The notes under the pieces are model-generated. The model was not told the origin of the DNA. It saw only the letters and a list, made by a program, of their open reading frames with translations, and searched no databases. Positions 17,262 through 25,180 of a stretch of 64,000 nucleotides of DNA are shown piece after piece. The translations under genes and the position numbers were made by a program. Every line of letters begins with the position of its first letter. Within the stretch, counting starts at the first letter, position 1. The DNA lies in contig JAEEWM010000002.1 of the NCBI GenBank assembly GCA_016287385.1, positions 62,001-126,000 of the forward strand. Direction: 5' to 3'. Source of the DNA: Clostridiaceae bacterium. GTDB lineage: Bacteria > Bacillota > Clostridia > Oscillospirales > Acutalibacteraceae.

Positions 17262-18545
17262 TTATACTTTTTCGAGTGCTTGCGCTATATCCGCGATAAG
17301 GTCGTCGCTGCTTTCGATTCCGCAGGAGAAGCGGACGAGGTCGGGGGAAATTCCCGCCGCGGCGAGCTCGCGGTCGTTCATCTGGCGGTGAGTGGCGCTT
17401 GCCGGGTGCAGACAGCATGTGCGCGCGTCGGCAACGTGGGTTTCGATAGCGGCAAGGCGCAGACTCTTCATGAATTTTTCCGCCGCGGCTCTGCCGCCGC
17501 TTACGCCGAATGAAACCACGCCGCAGCTGCCGTTCGGCAGATATTTTTGCGCGAGACTGTAGTATTTATCGCCTTCAAGCGAAGGGAAAGTTACCCAGGA
17601 AACCTTAGGATGATTTTTTAAGAATTTTGCGACCGCCAGTCCGTTTTCGCAGTGCTTTTTCACGCGCAGATGCAGGCTTTCAAGTCCGAGATTCAGCAAA
17701 AACGCGTTCTGGGGCGACTGGATAGAGCCGAAATCGCGCATGAGCTGAGCCGTCGCCTTGGTGATAAACGCGCCGGCGAGTCCGAATTTTTCCGTATAGG
17801 TAATGCCGTGGTAGCTCTCATCGGGAGTGCAAAGACCGGGGAATTTGTCGGGATATTTCGTCCAGTCAAATTTGCCCGAATCAACTATACATCCGCCTAC
17901 GCCCGCGCCGTGACCGTCCATATACTTTGTGGTGGAGTGGATAACGATATCAGCACCCCACTCTATCGGACGGCAGTTTACGGGCGTCGCAAAGGTGTTG
18001 TCAATTATAAGCGGAACGCCGTGAGAGTGCGCCGCGTTTGCAAAACGCTCTATGTCAAGAACCGCAAGCGCGGGGTTTGCTATGGTCTCGCCGAATACCG
18101 CCTTGGTGTTGGACCTGAAAGCGGCGTTCAGCTCCTCGTCACTGCAATCGGGCTTTACAAAGGTGAACTCTATGCCCATACGCTTCATTGTGACTGCAAA
18201 AAGATTATATGTGCCGCCGTAAATGGTGGAGGATGAGACAATATGGTCGCCCGCGGAGGCGATGTTGAAGACCGAGAAGAACGAAGCCGCCTGACCCGAG
18301 GATGTAAGCATAGCCGCCGTGCCGCCCTCAAGCTCGCAAATTTTGGCGGCTACGTAATCGTTGGTCGGGTTTTGAAGACGGGTATAGAAATAACCGCTCG
18401 CCTCTAAATCAAAGAGCTTGCCCATATCCTCGCTCGTGTCGTATTTGAAAGTCGTGCTCTGAATAATCGGTATCTGGCGCGGCTCGCCGTTTTTCGGCGT
18501 GTATCCGCCCTGTACGCATTTTGTATCTATTTTTCTTTCACTCAT
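17262..18545 (-). CDS. metY: O-acetylhomoserine aminocarboxypropyltransferase (sulfhydrylase)
   Basis: PLP enzyme of the Cys/Met-metabolism family that makes homocysteine from O-acetylhomoserine and sulfide. The 427 residues carry the PLP lysine in [11 protein letters not shown] and the substrate-binding [12 protein letters not shown] segment. Length and the [13 protein letters not shown] start fit MetY better than the shorter cystathionine gamma-synthases. The ribosome site is AGAGGT before ATG 18545. It lies 13 bases after nfnB and is followed by metA, forming a direct-sulfhydrylation pathway under the SAM riboswitch. Confidence 0.93.
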   Translation of the reverse strand: MSERKIDTKCVQGGYTPKNGEPRQIPIIQSTTFKYDTSEDMGKLFDLEASGYFYTRLQNPTNDYVAAKICELEGGTAAMLTSSGQAASFFSVFNIASAGDHIVSSSTIYGGTYNLFAVTMKRMGIEFTFVKPDCSDEELNAAFRSNTKAVFGETIANPALAVLDIERFANAAHSHGVPLIIDNTFATPVNCRPIEWGADIVIHSTTKYMDGHGAGVGGCIVDSGKFDWTKYPDKFPGLCTPDESYHGITYTEKFGLAGAFITKATAQLMRDFGSIQSPQNAFLLNLGLESLHLRVKKHCENGLAVAKFLKNHPKVSWVTFPSLEGDKYYSLAQKYLPNGSCGVVSFGVSGGRAAAEKFMKSLRLAAIETHVADARTCCLHPASATHRQMNDRELAAAGISPDLVRFSCGIESSDDLIADIAQALEKV

Positions 18546-18558
18546 TTTGATTACCTCT

Positions 18559-19947
18559 TTACTTTTGGTTTTTAAGCTTTTCATCTATCGCCGCCGCGGC
18601 GCGCTTACCCGCGCCCATGGCGTCTATAACGGTGGCGGCGCCCGAAACGGCGTCACCGCCCGAATATACGTTTTCCTTTGAGGTCTGCATATTTTCGTCA
18701 ACAATTATACATCCGCGGGAGTTGACCTCTATATCCCTTGCGGTATTGGTAAGCAGGGGATTAGGCGAGGTGCCGAGCGCCATGATAACGGCGTCAACAT
18801 CGACCGTAAATTCACTGCCCGCAACCGGCTCGGGCCTGCGCCTGCCTGACGCGTCCGGCTCGCCGAGCTGCATTTTTACACACTCGATACCGGTCACACG
18901 GTAGTTTTCATCGCTTATTACGCGGACGGGGTTGCAAAGAAATCTGAATTCGATTTCCTCCTCCTTCGCGTGGCATACCTCTTCACGGCGCGCGGGCATT
19001 TCCGCCTCGCCTCTGCGGTATATTACATATACGTGCTTTGTACCGAGGCGCTTTGCGCACCTTGCGGCGTCCATTGCCACGTTTCCGCCGCCTATTACGG
19101 CTACGCGCTCCATTTTCTTTAAGGGCGTGTCATATCCGTCAATATACGCTTTCATAAGATTTATGCGGGTCAAAAACTCGTTTGCCGAGTAAACGCCGAG
19201 CGCGTCCTCGCCCTCGATGCCCATAAACATCGGAAGCCCCGCGCCTGAGCCGATAAACACGGCGTCGAATCCCATTTTTTCTATTTCGTCAACCGTAAGG
19301 ACCTTGCCTATTACCATATCGGTCATAATGTTTACGCCGAGTTTTTTCAGTCCCTCTACCTCATGGGCAACAACCGATTTCGGCAGTCTGAACTCGGGTA
19401 TTCCGTATACCAGCACGCCGCCGGCTATATGAAACGCCTCGAATACCGTTACCTCGTAGCCGCGCCGCGCAAGGTCGCCCGCGCAGGTAAGTCCGGCGGG
19501 TCCCGCGCCGATAACGGCAACCTTCTTGCCGTTATGCTTTATGTCAACCTCTTTGTCTTTTCCGTTCTCTCTGTGCCAGTCGGCGACAAATCTTTCGAGT
19601 CTGCCTATCCCGACGCTTTCGCCCTTGATTCCCCGAACGCATTTTCCCTCGCATTGGAGCTCCTGCGGACAAACTCTTCCGCATACGGCGGGCAGGGAAC
19701 TGGTCATGGAAATCACTTTGTACGCGCCTTCAAAATCACCTTCGGCAACGTGCGCTATAAAGTCGGGTATCTGTACGTTTACGGGACAGCCCGAAACGCA
19801 GGGTCTGTTTTTACAGTTAAGGCATCTCTGCGCCTCAGAAACCGCCATTTCGGGCGTATAACCGAGCGCCACCTCACTGAAATTTTTGTTTCTTACGCGG
19901 GGGTCCTGCTCGGGCATTTTTGTTCTGACCGGAGTCATATCAGCCAT
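18559..19947 (-). CDS. nfnB: NfnB/SudA-type NADPH-binding flavoprotein (GltD-like large subunit)
   Basis: Large subunit of an NADH-dependent ferredoxin:NADP+ oxidoreductase, or of the closely related sulfide dehydrogenase. The N-terminal region has two cysteine clusters for [4Fe-4S] centres (CLNCKNRPCVSGCP and CGRVCPQELQCEGKC). It is followed by an FAD-binding GAGPAGLTCAG and an NADPH-binding GGGNVAMDAAR. The length of 462 residues fits NfnB; annotation pipelines often call this glutamate synthase small subunit. The start ATG 19947 with GGAGG upstream overlaps the nfnA stop by eight bases. Its pairing with nfnA argues against a glutamate synthase, because no GltB is present. Confidence 0.9.
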   Translation of the reverse strand: MADMTPVRTKMPEQDPRVRNKNFSEVALGYTPEMAVSEAQRCLNCKNRPCVSGCPVNVQIPDFIAHVAEGDFEGAYKVISMTSSLPAVCGRVCPQELQCEGKCVRGIKGESVGIGRLERFVADWHRENGKDKEVDIKHNGKKVAVIGAGPAGLTCAGDLARRGYEVTVFEAFHIAGGVLVYGIPEFRLPKSVVAHEVEGLKKLGVNIMTDMVIGKVLTVDEIEKMGFDAVFIGSGAGLPMFMGIEGEDALGVYSANEFLTRINLMKAYIDGYDTPLKKMERVAVIGGGNVAMDAARCAKRLGTKHVYVIYRRGEAEMPARREEVCHAKEEEIEFRFLCNPVRVISDENYRVTGIECVKMQLGEPDASGRRRPEPVAGSEFTVDVDAVIMALGTSPNPLLTNTARDIEVNSRGCIIVDENMQTSKENVYSGGDAVSGAATVIDAMGAGKRAAAAIDEKLKNQK

Positions 19948-20767
19948 TGTTTTGCGCCTCCAATCTGCAAGCGTGCGCCTCTTCTTCACGGAAAAGCGTG
20001 TTGCGGCGCATCAGCTCGTCGAAATCCACGAGATGGCCGTCAAAATCCGGTCCGTCCACGCAGGCGAACTTTGTTTTACCGTCCACCTTGACCCGACAGC
20101 CGCCGCACATACCCGTGCCGTCTATCATAATGGGGTTGAGACTTACTATCGTTTTAACGCCGTACGGCTTGGTCGTAAGGGCGACAAATTTCATCATAAT
20201 GACCGGACCTATCGCGATAACAAGGTCATATTCGCCGCTGTCAAGCAGGCGCTTGAGCACGTCGGTGACAAGTCCCCTTTCGCCGTAGCTTCCGTCATCG
20301 GTCGTGATATAAAGATTGTTGCTTACCGCTTTCATTTCCTCTTCGAGTATCACGATGTCCTTAGAGCGAAATCCGGCAATAACCGTAACGTCCGCTCCGG
20401 CGTTATAAAGCGCTTTCGCCTGCGGAAACGCTATGGCGCAGCCCACGCCGCCGCCTATGATTATTGCCTTTTTCGCGTCGCCGAATTCAGTCGGACAGCC
20501 GAGCGGTCCCGCCACGTCAAGTATGCTTTCGCCGATATTGAGCGCGGAAAGCTTTTTGGTGGTCAGTCCGACCGCCTGAATAACTATCGTCACCGTACCC
20601 GCCGCCGGATCAAAATCCGAAACGGTGAGCGGTATGCGTTCGCCCTTCTCATCCGCGCGGACTATCACAAACTGTCCGGCGCGCGCCTTCTTCGCTATGA
20701 ACGGCGCCTCGACCGTAAGCGAAGTAACAGCGCTGTTGAGCACTTTTTTGTCTACGATTCTATACAT
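19940..20767 (-). CDS. nfnA: NfnA/SudB-type ferredoxin-NADP+ reductase subunit alpha
   Basis: Small subunit of the NfnAB/SudAB flavoprotein. The 275 residues have an FAD-binding N-terminal half (GQFVIVRADEKGERIPLTV) and an NAD(H)-binding half (IIGGGVGCAIAFPQAKAL). A C-terminal [2Fe-2S] site, MCGGCRV...FACVDGPDFDGH, is as in dihydroorotate dehydrogenase electron-transfer subunits. It starts two bases after the metK stop with GGAGGTATAAT as ribosome site. NfnAB bifurcates electrons between NADH, ferredoxin and NADP+; SudAB relatives can reduce polysulfide to sulfide. Sequence alone does not separate these roles. Confidence 0.92.
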   Translation of the reverse strand: MYRIVDKKVLNSAVTSLTVEAPFIAKKARAGQFVIVRADEKGERIPLTVSDFDPAAGTVTIVIQAVGLTTKKLSALNIGESILDVAGPLGCPTEFGDAKKAIIIGGGVGCAIAFPQAKALYNAGADVTVIAGFRSKDIVILEEEMKAVSNNLYITTDDGSYGERGLVTDVLKRLLDSGEYDLVIAIGPVIMMKFVALTTKPYGVKTIVSLNPIMIDGTGMCGGCRVKVDGKTKFACVDGPDFDGHLVDFDELMRRNTLFREEEAHACRLEAQNNG

Positions 20768-20769
20768 TA

Positions 20770-21960
20770 TTATACCTCCGATAATGCTGATTTAAGTTGA
20801 TTTATTTTATCGGTTTTTTCCCACGTGAAATCACTGTCGGTTTTGCCGAAGTGCCCGTAATTGGTGACCTTTTTATATATGGGGCGGCGCAAATCGAGTT
20901 TGTCGATGATAGCCGCCGGGCGAAGGTCAAAGACTTTTTTTACGGCGTCGGCAATCTTTTCGTCGCTGTATTTTCCGGTGCCGAACGTGTCCACCATTAC
21001 CGATACCGGCGCCGCAACGCCTATCGCGTAGGCAAGTTGGATTTCACAGCGATCGGCGATACCTGCCGCCACTATGTTTTTTGCAACATATCTCGCGGCG
21101 TAGGCGGCGCTGCGGTCGACCTTGGTCGGATCTTTGCCCGAAAAAGCGCCTCCGCCGTGGCGTGCCATACCGCCGTATGTGTCAACGATTATTTTTCTGC
21201 CGGTAAGTCCGGTATCGCCCGCCGGTCCACCCAAAACGAAGCGGCCTGTCGGGTTTATGTAAACCAAAGTTTCGCTGTCAAACAGCTCCGCCGGTATTAC
21301 GGGTCTTATTACTTTGCCGAGTATATCGCGGCGCAGGGCGTCAAGCGATACGCCGTCGTCGTGCTGGGCGGAAACAACCACGGTATGAACGCGCTTTACA
21401 GCGCCGTTTTCGTATTCCACCGTGACCTGGGTTTTCCCGTCCGGCCGCAGATACTCTATTTCGCCCGATTTTCTTACGTCCGTAAGCTTCTTTGAGAGCT
21501 TATGGGCGAGGTATACGGGCATAGGCATAAGCTCGGGCGTTTCGTTTGAAGCGTAGCCGAACATCATACCCTGGTCGCCCGCGCCGGTAAGGTTGTAAGC
21601 ATCCTCTTTTCCGCCCTTGTATTCAAGCGAACTGTCGACGCCCATAGCGATATCGGGCGACTGTTTATCTATATTCACAACCACTTTGCAGGTATTACCG
21701 TTAAAGCCGAGCGCATCATCGTTATATCCTATACCGGTGATGGTTTCGCGGGCGATTTTTTCAATATTTACCTGCGCTTCGGTCGTTATTTCGCCCATAA
21801 TATTTATAATGCCGGTCGTGCAGAAGCATTCGCACGCCACGCGGGCGTTTTCATCCTCGCTCAGTATCGCGTCGAGTATCGCGTCGCTTACGCCGTCGCA
21901 TACCTTGTCGGGATGACCCTCGGTAACCGATTCCGAGGTAAAAAGCATTTTTGACATCAT
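20770..21960 (-). CDS. metK: S-adenosylmethionine synthetase
   Basis: MetK makes SAM from methionine and ATP. The 396-residue protein has [16 protein letters not shown] at the N-terminus, the [12 protein letters not shown] hexapeptide region and [19 protein letters not shown] (second signature). The start ATGATGTC has GGGGAG upstream. It is the first gene after the SAM riboswitch and its repeated terminators, so SAM represses its own synthesis operon. The four downstream genes follow with gaps of 14 bases or less. Confidence 0.97.
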   Translation of the reverse strand: MMSKMLFTSESVTEGHPDKVCDGVSDAILDAILSEDENARVACECFCTTGIINIMGEITTEAQVNIEKIARETITGIGYNDDALGFNGNTCKVVVNIDKQSPDIAMGVDSSLEYKGGKEDAYNLTGAGDQGMMFGYASNETPELMPMPVYLAHKLSKKLTDVRKSGEIEYLRPDGKTQVTVEYENGAVKRVHTVVVSAQHDDGVSLDALRRDILGKVIRPVIPAELFDSETLVYINPTGRFVLGGPAGDTGLTGRKIIVDTYGGMARHGGGAFSGKDPTKVDRSAAYAARYVAKNIVAAGIADRCEIQLAYAIGVAAPVSVMVDTFGTGKYSDEKIADAVKKVFDLRPAAIIDKLDLRRPIYKKVTNYGHFGKTDSDFTWEKTDKINQLKSALSEV

Positions 21961-22011
21961 GGTTTTCTCCCCTTAAAATACCGTGATAAGAATTATACCG
22001 TCCCGGATTTC

Positions 22012-22197
22012 CGCTTGTGACAAAAAATTATACCGCTCCGAAAAGAGCGGCAAACCGCGCTTTCGGATGCTTTGGGTGTAATTTTCGCTTATGACAAAAA
22101 ATTATACCGCTCCGAAAAGAGCGGCAAACCGCGCTTCCGGATGCTTTGGGTGTAATTTCCGCTTGTAACAAAAATTATACCGCTCCGAAAAGAGCGG
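22012..22197 (-). repeat. Tandem array carrying three copies of the terminator hairpin
   Basis: Period 73-74 bases, about 2.5 copies. The hairpin CCGCTC/GAGCGG occurs at 22180-22197, 22107-22124 and 22033-22050. On the minus strand each is followed by TATAATTTTT. The two leader-distal units also carry an upstream CCGAAAG or CCGGAAG (at 22060-22066 and 22134-22140) resembling the end of the SAM aptamer. A fourth, degraded fragment (ATTATACCGTCCCGG) lies at about 21992-22006. Confidence 0.9.
22170..22197 (-). terminator. First intrinsic terminator of the SAM riboswitch
   Basis: A stem of six G-C-rich pairs plus two flanking pairs directly follows the aptamer, then TAATTTTT. CCGAAAG in the aptamer 3' side can pair with TTTTCGG of this hairpin, a plausible antiterminator in the SAM-free state. 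Confidence 0.75.
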
Positions 22198-22204
22198 CAT
22201 AAAA

Positions 22205-22305
22205 CCTCATCTTTCGGATAATCCGCAGGATTTGGCACCTTGCTTTTTGAAAAAACAGGTTGCCGGACTTCACAGGGCCTGTACCCTCCGTCACTCTTGA
22301 TAAGG
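22205..22305 (-). promoter_or_regulatory. SAM-I (S-box) riboswitch
   Basis: The minus strand shows the full S-box core: CCTTATCAAGAGTGACGGAG, GGCCCTGTGAAGTCCGGCAA and AAGGTGCCAAATCCTGC, then GAAAGATGAGG. P1 forms between CCTTATC (22299-22305) and GATGAGG (22205-22211). Binding of SAM should favour the terminator that follows and switch off metK-nfnA-nfnB-metY-metA. Confidence 0.96.
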
Positions 22306-22333
22306 ATCAAGTATTAAGTTTCTACGAGTAAGT

Positions 22334-22362
22334 ATAATACAACAAAAACCGTTGTTTGTCAA
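22334..22362 (-). promoter_or_regulatory. Predicted SigA promoter of the metK operon
   Basis: Minus-strand TTGACA (22357-22362), 17 bases, TATTAT (22334-22339). The -35 directly abuts the ribU stop codon. Confidence 0.85.
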
Positions 22363-23037
22363 TCACTTTGACCTGATAATTTCAAAACTGCCGTTGAGGT
22401 ATAAAAACAGCACCAAAGCCGCCAGAATTATAACCACCGCGGCGCAGACCGTAATGATTGCCGAACGCATAGTAAAGCGATACTTTTTTTCGTCGTTATA
22501 CGGCAGAAGCTTTGCGCGTTTGAGAGCGGATGAAAGAGGCTTGTATATGATAAGCGCTATCGCGGCGTTCAACGCCGATTTTGCAAGGTTGAACGGTAAA
22601 AACAGCGTAGGCAGTAAATCTATTACCATGCTTCGCGGAACGCCCATGAAAAACGGCGTTACAAAAATATTTGCAAGGAGCATCACCGAGGTTACCGATA
22701 TTACCGAAAGACTCATAGCTGTGACCGCGCCCGCAAGCGTGCGCCTGTATTTGTATACGGCGCCGCAGGTAAGGGCAAATGTGCCGGTGGACAGAAAGTT
22801 CATAATAAGTCCGTAAACACCGGTGTCGCTGACCGATACTAATTCGAGCAGCGCCACAACCGCCGCCGAGCAAACGCCGTAAAGCGGTCCTAAAAGAAGT
22901 GAGGATATTCCGATTATCGCGTCCTTTGTATCAAATGTCAGAAACTGTACCTTAATGCGGAACGCAAACATACTGACGAACGCCAGCGCGCAGAATATCG
23001 CCGCAAGAGCAATTTTTTTGAGATTTACTTTTTCCAT
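22363..23037 (-). CDS. ribU: Riboflavin ECF transporter S component (RibU)
   Basis: Substrate-binding membrane subunit for riboflavin uptake, working with the shared ECF energy module, which is not in this window. The 224 residues are very hydrophobic with about six membrane segments, and contain KDAIIGISSLLLGPLYG and NFLSTGTFAL, typical of RibU. An FMN riboswitch lies immediately upstream, which settles the substrate. I use ATG 23037 with AGGGAG eight bases upstream; the open frame extends ten codons further. Confidence 0.92.
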   Translation of the reverse strand: MEKVNLKKIALAAIFCALAFVSMFAFRIKVQFLTFDTKDAIIGISSLLLGPLYGVCSAAVVALLELVSVSDTGVYGLIMNFLSTGTFALTCGAVYKYRRTLAGAVTAMSLSVISVTSVMLLANIFVTPFFMGVPRSMVIDLLPTLFLPFNLAKSALNAAIALIIYKPLSSALKRAKLLPYNDEKKYRFTMRSAIITVCAAVVIILAALVLFLYLNGSFEIIRSK

Positions 23038-23073
23038 CGTTTTTTCTCCCTTTGAAATAAATTTCAACAGAGC

Positions 23074-23107
23074 TGAAAAAAGAAGACGCCCTCAAAAAAT
23101 GAGGGCG
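23074..23107 (-). terminator. Terminator of the FMN riboswitch
   Basis: A 7-bp stem (23087-23093 with 23101-23107) followed on the minus strand by TCTTCTTTTTTC. It lies between the aptamer and the ribU ribosome site. Confidence 0.85.
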
Positions 23108-23127
23108 AAATGCATAATCAGTGCACT

Positions 23128-23238
23128 CTTCTTCCATCCGGACTGTACCGTCGGCTTTGGAATTTCACCAAATCAACCGCAAAGAGCGGCTCGCAGGCTT
23201 TAACTGCCGGTGAGGAATTTCACCTCGCCCCGAAGATT
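23128..23238 (-). promoter_or_regulatory. FMN riboswitch (RFN element)
   Basis: The minus strand contains the conserved RFN blocks: TCTTCGGGGCGAGGTGAAAT, ACCGGCAGTTAAAGCCTGCG, GATTTGGTGAAATTCC, and AAGCCGACGGTACAGTCCGG with ATGGAAGAAG at the 3' side. FMN binding would favour the terminator after it and shut off ribU. Confidence 0.96.
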
Positions 23239-23246
23239 ACTACGAC

Positions 23247-23275
23247 ATTATATGACCTTAAAACAGCTTTGTCAA
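23247..23275 (-). promoter_or_regulatory. Consensus SigA promoter of ribU
   Basis: A perfect TTGACA (23270-23275), 17 bases, perfect TATAAT (23247-23252). The -35 and part of the spacer lie inside the 3' end of the upstream DUF1294 gene. Confidence 0.93.
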
Positions 23276-23527
23276 TAGCAAACAGAGAAAAATCTGAAAA
23301 ACAATTAACGCGGGCAGTCCGAGCATGAAACTCGCGTGCTTTGTTTTGTGCCTTATTAAACGCATTGTAAGGTACATGCCCGCGCTCCCGCCGAGCGCGG
23401 ATAATATCCAGAGCGTGCGCTCGCGTATGCGCCGTTTGCGTTTTATCGCCCGGCGTTTATCCGAAACGCATACCGCCGCGGAAACAACGGTGATAAAAGC
23501 AAGATAAACAATAAGATATTCTTTCAC
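23258..23527 (-). CDS. DUF1294 small membrane protein
   Basis: An 89-residue protein with two or three hydrophobic segments. It has the DUF1294 pattern DKRRAIKRKRRIRERTL, LGGSAGMYLTM, RHKTKHASFMLGLP. The function of the family is unknown. It uses a GTG start with only a weak GGTGG ribosome site. It follows sigE on the same strand (27 bases), so it may be transcribed with spoIIGA-sigE. Its 3' end contains the ribU promoter. Confidence 0.82.
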   Translation of the reverse strand: MKEYLIVYLAFITVVSAAVCVSDKRRAIKRKRRIRERTLWILSALGGSAGMYLTMRLIRHKTKHASFMLGLPALIVFQIFLCLLLTKLF

Positions 23528-23554
23528 AAAACCACCGGTATGATTTTAACTCAT

Positions 23555-24244
23555 TCACACCGCTTTTTCAATCTGTTTTTTAAGCTTTGATATTATCCGC
23601 TTTTCGAGTCTCGAAATATAAGACTGCGAAATGCCGAGCATATCCGCCACCTGTTTTTGGGTATATTCCTCATATCCGTTCATACCGAAACGCATTTCCA
23701 TTATCTGACGCTCGCGTACCGGCAGTCGCGCCACCACGCTGCATAAAAGCCGCCGTTCGTCCTCCTGCTCGATGCCGCGGGATATTTCGTCGCCGTCGCT
23801 TCCGAGCACATCCGAGAGCAGTAACTCGTTGCCGTCCCAGTCGGTGTTGAGCGGTTCGTCGATAGAAATTTCGCACTTTCGCGCGGCGCACTTGCGCAGG
23901 TGCATGAGTATTTCGTTTTCTATGCACCGCGAGGCATAGGTGGCAAGCTTTATGTTTTTATCGGCGCAGAAGGTGTTTACCGCTTTTATAAGCCCTATCG
24001 TACCTATGGAGATAAGGTCTTCCGTGGCTGTCGGGCACCCGTCGAATTTCCTCGCGATATAAACGACCAGCCGCAGATTATGTACTATAAGCTTGCTTTT
24101 GGAATTTTCATCTCCGATTCTGAGCAGTCGCGCCTCCTCGTCGGCGCTCAGCGGCTCGGGCAGAGTCTCCGGTCCGTTTATGTAATAGCTCGGGTTAATA
24201 AACGCAAGCTTTAACAGTATTCTGAATATAAAATCTTTGAGCAT
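23555..24244 (-). CDS. sigE: RNA polymerase sporulation sigma factor SigE
   Basis: Mother-cell sigma factor, made as an inactive precursor and activated by SpoIIGA. The 229 residues begin with a hydrophobic pro-sequence ([15 protein letters not shown]) and then [11 protein letters not shown], typical of pro-SigE. Region 2 ([49 protein letters not shown]) and region 4 ([20 protein letters not shown]) are intact. ATG 24244 has AGGAGG upstream; the open frame starts eight codons earlier. It is 10 bases after spoIIGA, the canonical pair. Confidence 0.97.
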   Translation of the reverse strand: MLKDFIFRILLKLAFINPSYYINGPETLPEPLSADEEARLLRIGDENSKSKLIVHNLRLVVYIARKFDGCPTATEDLISIGTIGLIKAVNTFCADKNIKLATYASRCIENEILMHLRKCAARKCEISIDEPLNTDWDGNELLLSDVLGSDGDEISRGIEQEDERRLLCSVVARLPVRERQIMEMRFGMNGYEEYTQKQVADMLGISQSYISRLEKRIISKLKKQIEKAV

Positions 24245-24254
24245 AAAGCGCCTC

Positions 24255-25073
24255 CTAAACGCAGTCAAGCGGATTTACTATTGCCTCGCAGTCGCAAAGC
24301 GGAGTCCTTGAAATCGCCAGTATCGGACGGTTAAGTCTGAAGGTTTCATTCTCGGTTATTATAATGCCGCGCTCACAGCGGTATCCGTCAAGAATGCCCG
24401 CGCCCGATACCGTGCCGCAGGGTACGGCGCGGTATCTGTCGGCGAAAGCCTCCGGCGTAAGTTCTCCGAAAATTGCCTGAACACGCTTTTTGTCCGCGAT
24501 TATTACCGCGTTTGCGCCGATAGGGTCGCATAGTGAATTACCGCTGTCTATAATGGCCTTAAAATCGCCTTTGACCCCGCAAAAATCAAGCGTCACGAAG
24601 CAGGTTTTCGCCCGCTTTGAACGCGCGGCGATAAAGGAGGAAAAAGCGCTGAAAAAGAGAAATCCGACAACCGAAAAGCAGATAAGATAAAGCGGTGAAA
24701 TATCGAAATACACCACCGAGTTGCGTATCACCGCACCGCGCGGCTTTAAGACGTAAGAGAGTGCGAGCATTCCGCCCGCAAAGCAGAGGGTCACGGTGAA
24801 AAACACGAGCGACGTGACGGCGAGGCGTCTTGGCGATATGTAACCGAAACAGATAAGGCAGATAAGTACGCAAAGCGCCGCGCGAAGCAGCATTTCCGCA
24901 AAGAAGTTTTGCTCGGGCAGAAAAATCGCGAGGGATGAAAGCGCCGCCGCAAACGAAGCGGCAAGTAATCTTTTAAGCTTCGGGGCGCGTTTTACCGCCC
25001 GTGCGGTTATTTTGAGCAGAAAATAATCGACAATAAAGTTGGTAAGCACCAGAATATCGGCATATACGGTCAA
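24255..25073 (-). CDS. spoIIGA: Pro-sigma-E processing peptidase SpoIIGA
   Basis: Membrane aspartic protease that cleaves pro-SigE after the SpoIIR signal. The 272 residues have about five N-terminal membrane helices (roughly 5-150) and a cytoplasmic protease domain with the catalytic AIIDSGNSL motif (Asp176). The start is TTG at 25073, giving [20 protein letters not shown], matching the family N-terminus; AGGGTG lies upstream. No in-frame ATG is available there. It is followed directly by sigE. Confidence 0.95.
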   Translation of the reverse strand: MTVYADILVLTNFIVDYFLLKITARAVKRAPKLKRLLAASFAAALSSLAIFLPEQNFFAEMLLRAALCVLICLICFGYISPRRLAVTSLVFFTVTLCFAGGMLALSYVLKPRGAVIRNSVVYFDISPLYLICFSVVGFLFFSAFSSFIAARSKRAKTCFVTLDFCGVKGDFKAIIDSGNSLCDPIGANAVIIADKKRVQAIFGELTPEAFADRYRAVPCGTVSGAGILDGYRCERGIIITENETFRLNRPILAISRTPLCDCEAIVNPLDCV

Positions 25074-25113
25074 AATTCATCACCCTTTTCGCCCGGACCC
25101 GGTATACGCCTAT

Positions 25114-25170
25114 ATTATAATACGCCCGCCGCGAAAACAATGTCGCGGCGGGCGTGTAAAAAATGTCGGA
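25114..25170 (-). promoter_or_regulatory. Candidate Spo0A-activated promoter of spoIIGA-sigE
   Basis: A perfect TATAAT (25114-25119) lacks a good -35 at 17 bases. Upstream on the other strand are two 0A-box-like sites, TGTCGCG (25141-25147, 5 of 7) and TGTCGGA (25164-25170, 6 of 7), against consensus TGTCGAA. The arrangement resembles Spo0A-dependent spoIIG control, but one site lies within a terminator stem, so this is tentative. Confidence 0.35.
25120..25157 (-). terminator. Strong hairpin after the antiporter gene
   Basis: A 12-bp G-C stem (25123-25134 with 25143-25154) extended by A-T and G-U pairs, 8-base loop. On the minus strand TATTATAATATA follows, so the T run is poor. Probable terminator of the antiporter. 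Confidence 0.65.
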
Positions 25171-25180
25171 TTAAGGGTGA

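Noticed and set aside
18559-19947. Glutamate synthase small subunit (gltD)
   Set aside because: No large subunit is present, while an NfnA-type partner overlaps it; the pair fits NfnAB/SudAB better.
22012-22197. Possible CRISPR array
   Set aside because: Only 2-3 copies, whole units repeated rather than short repeats with unique spacers, and the unit is a terminator hairpin next to a SAM aptamer; no cas genes.
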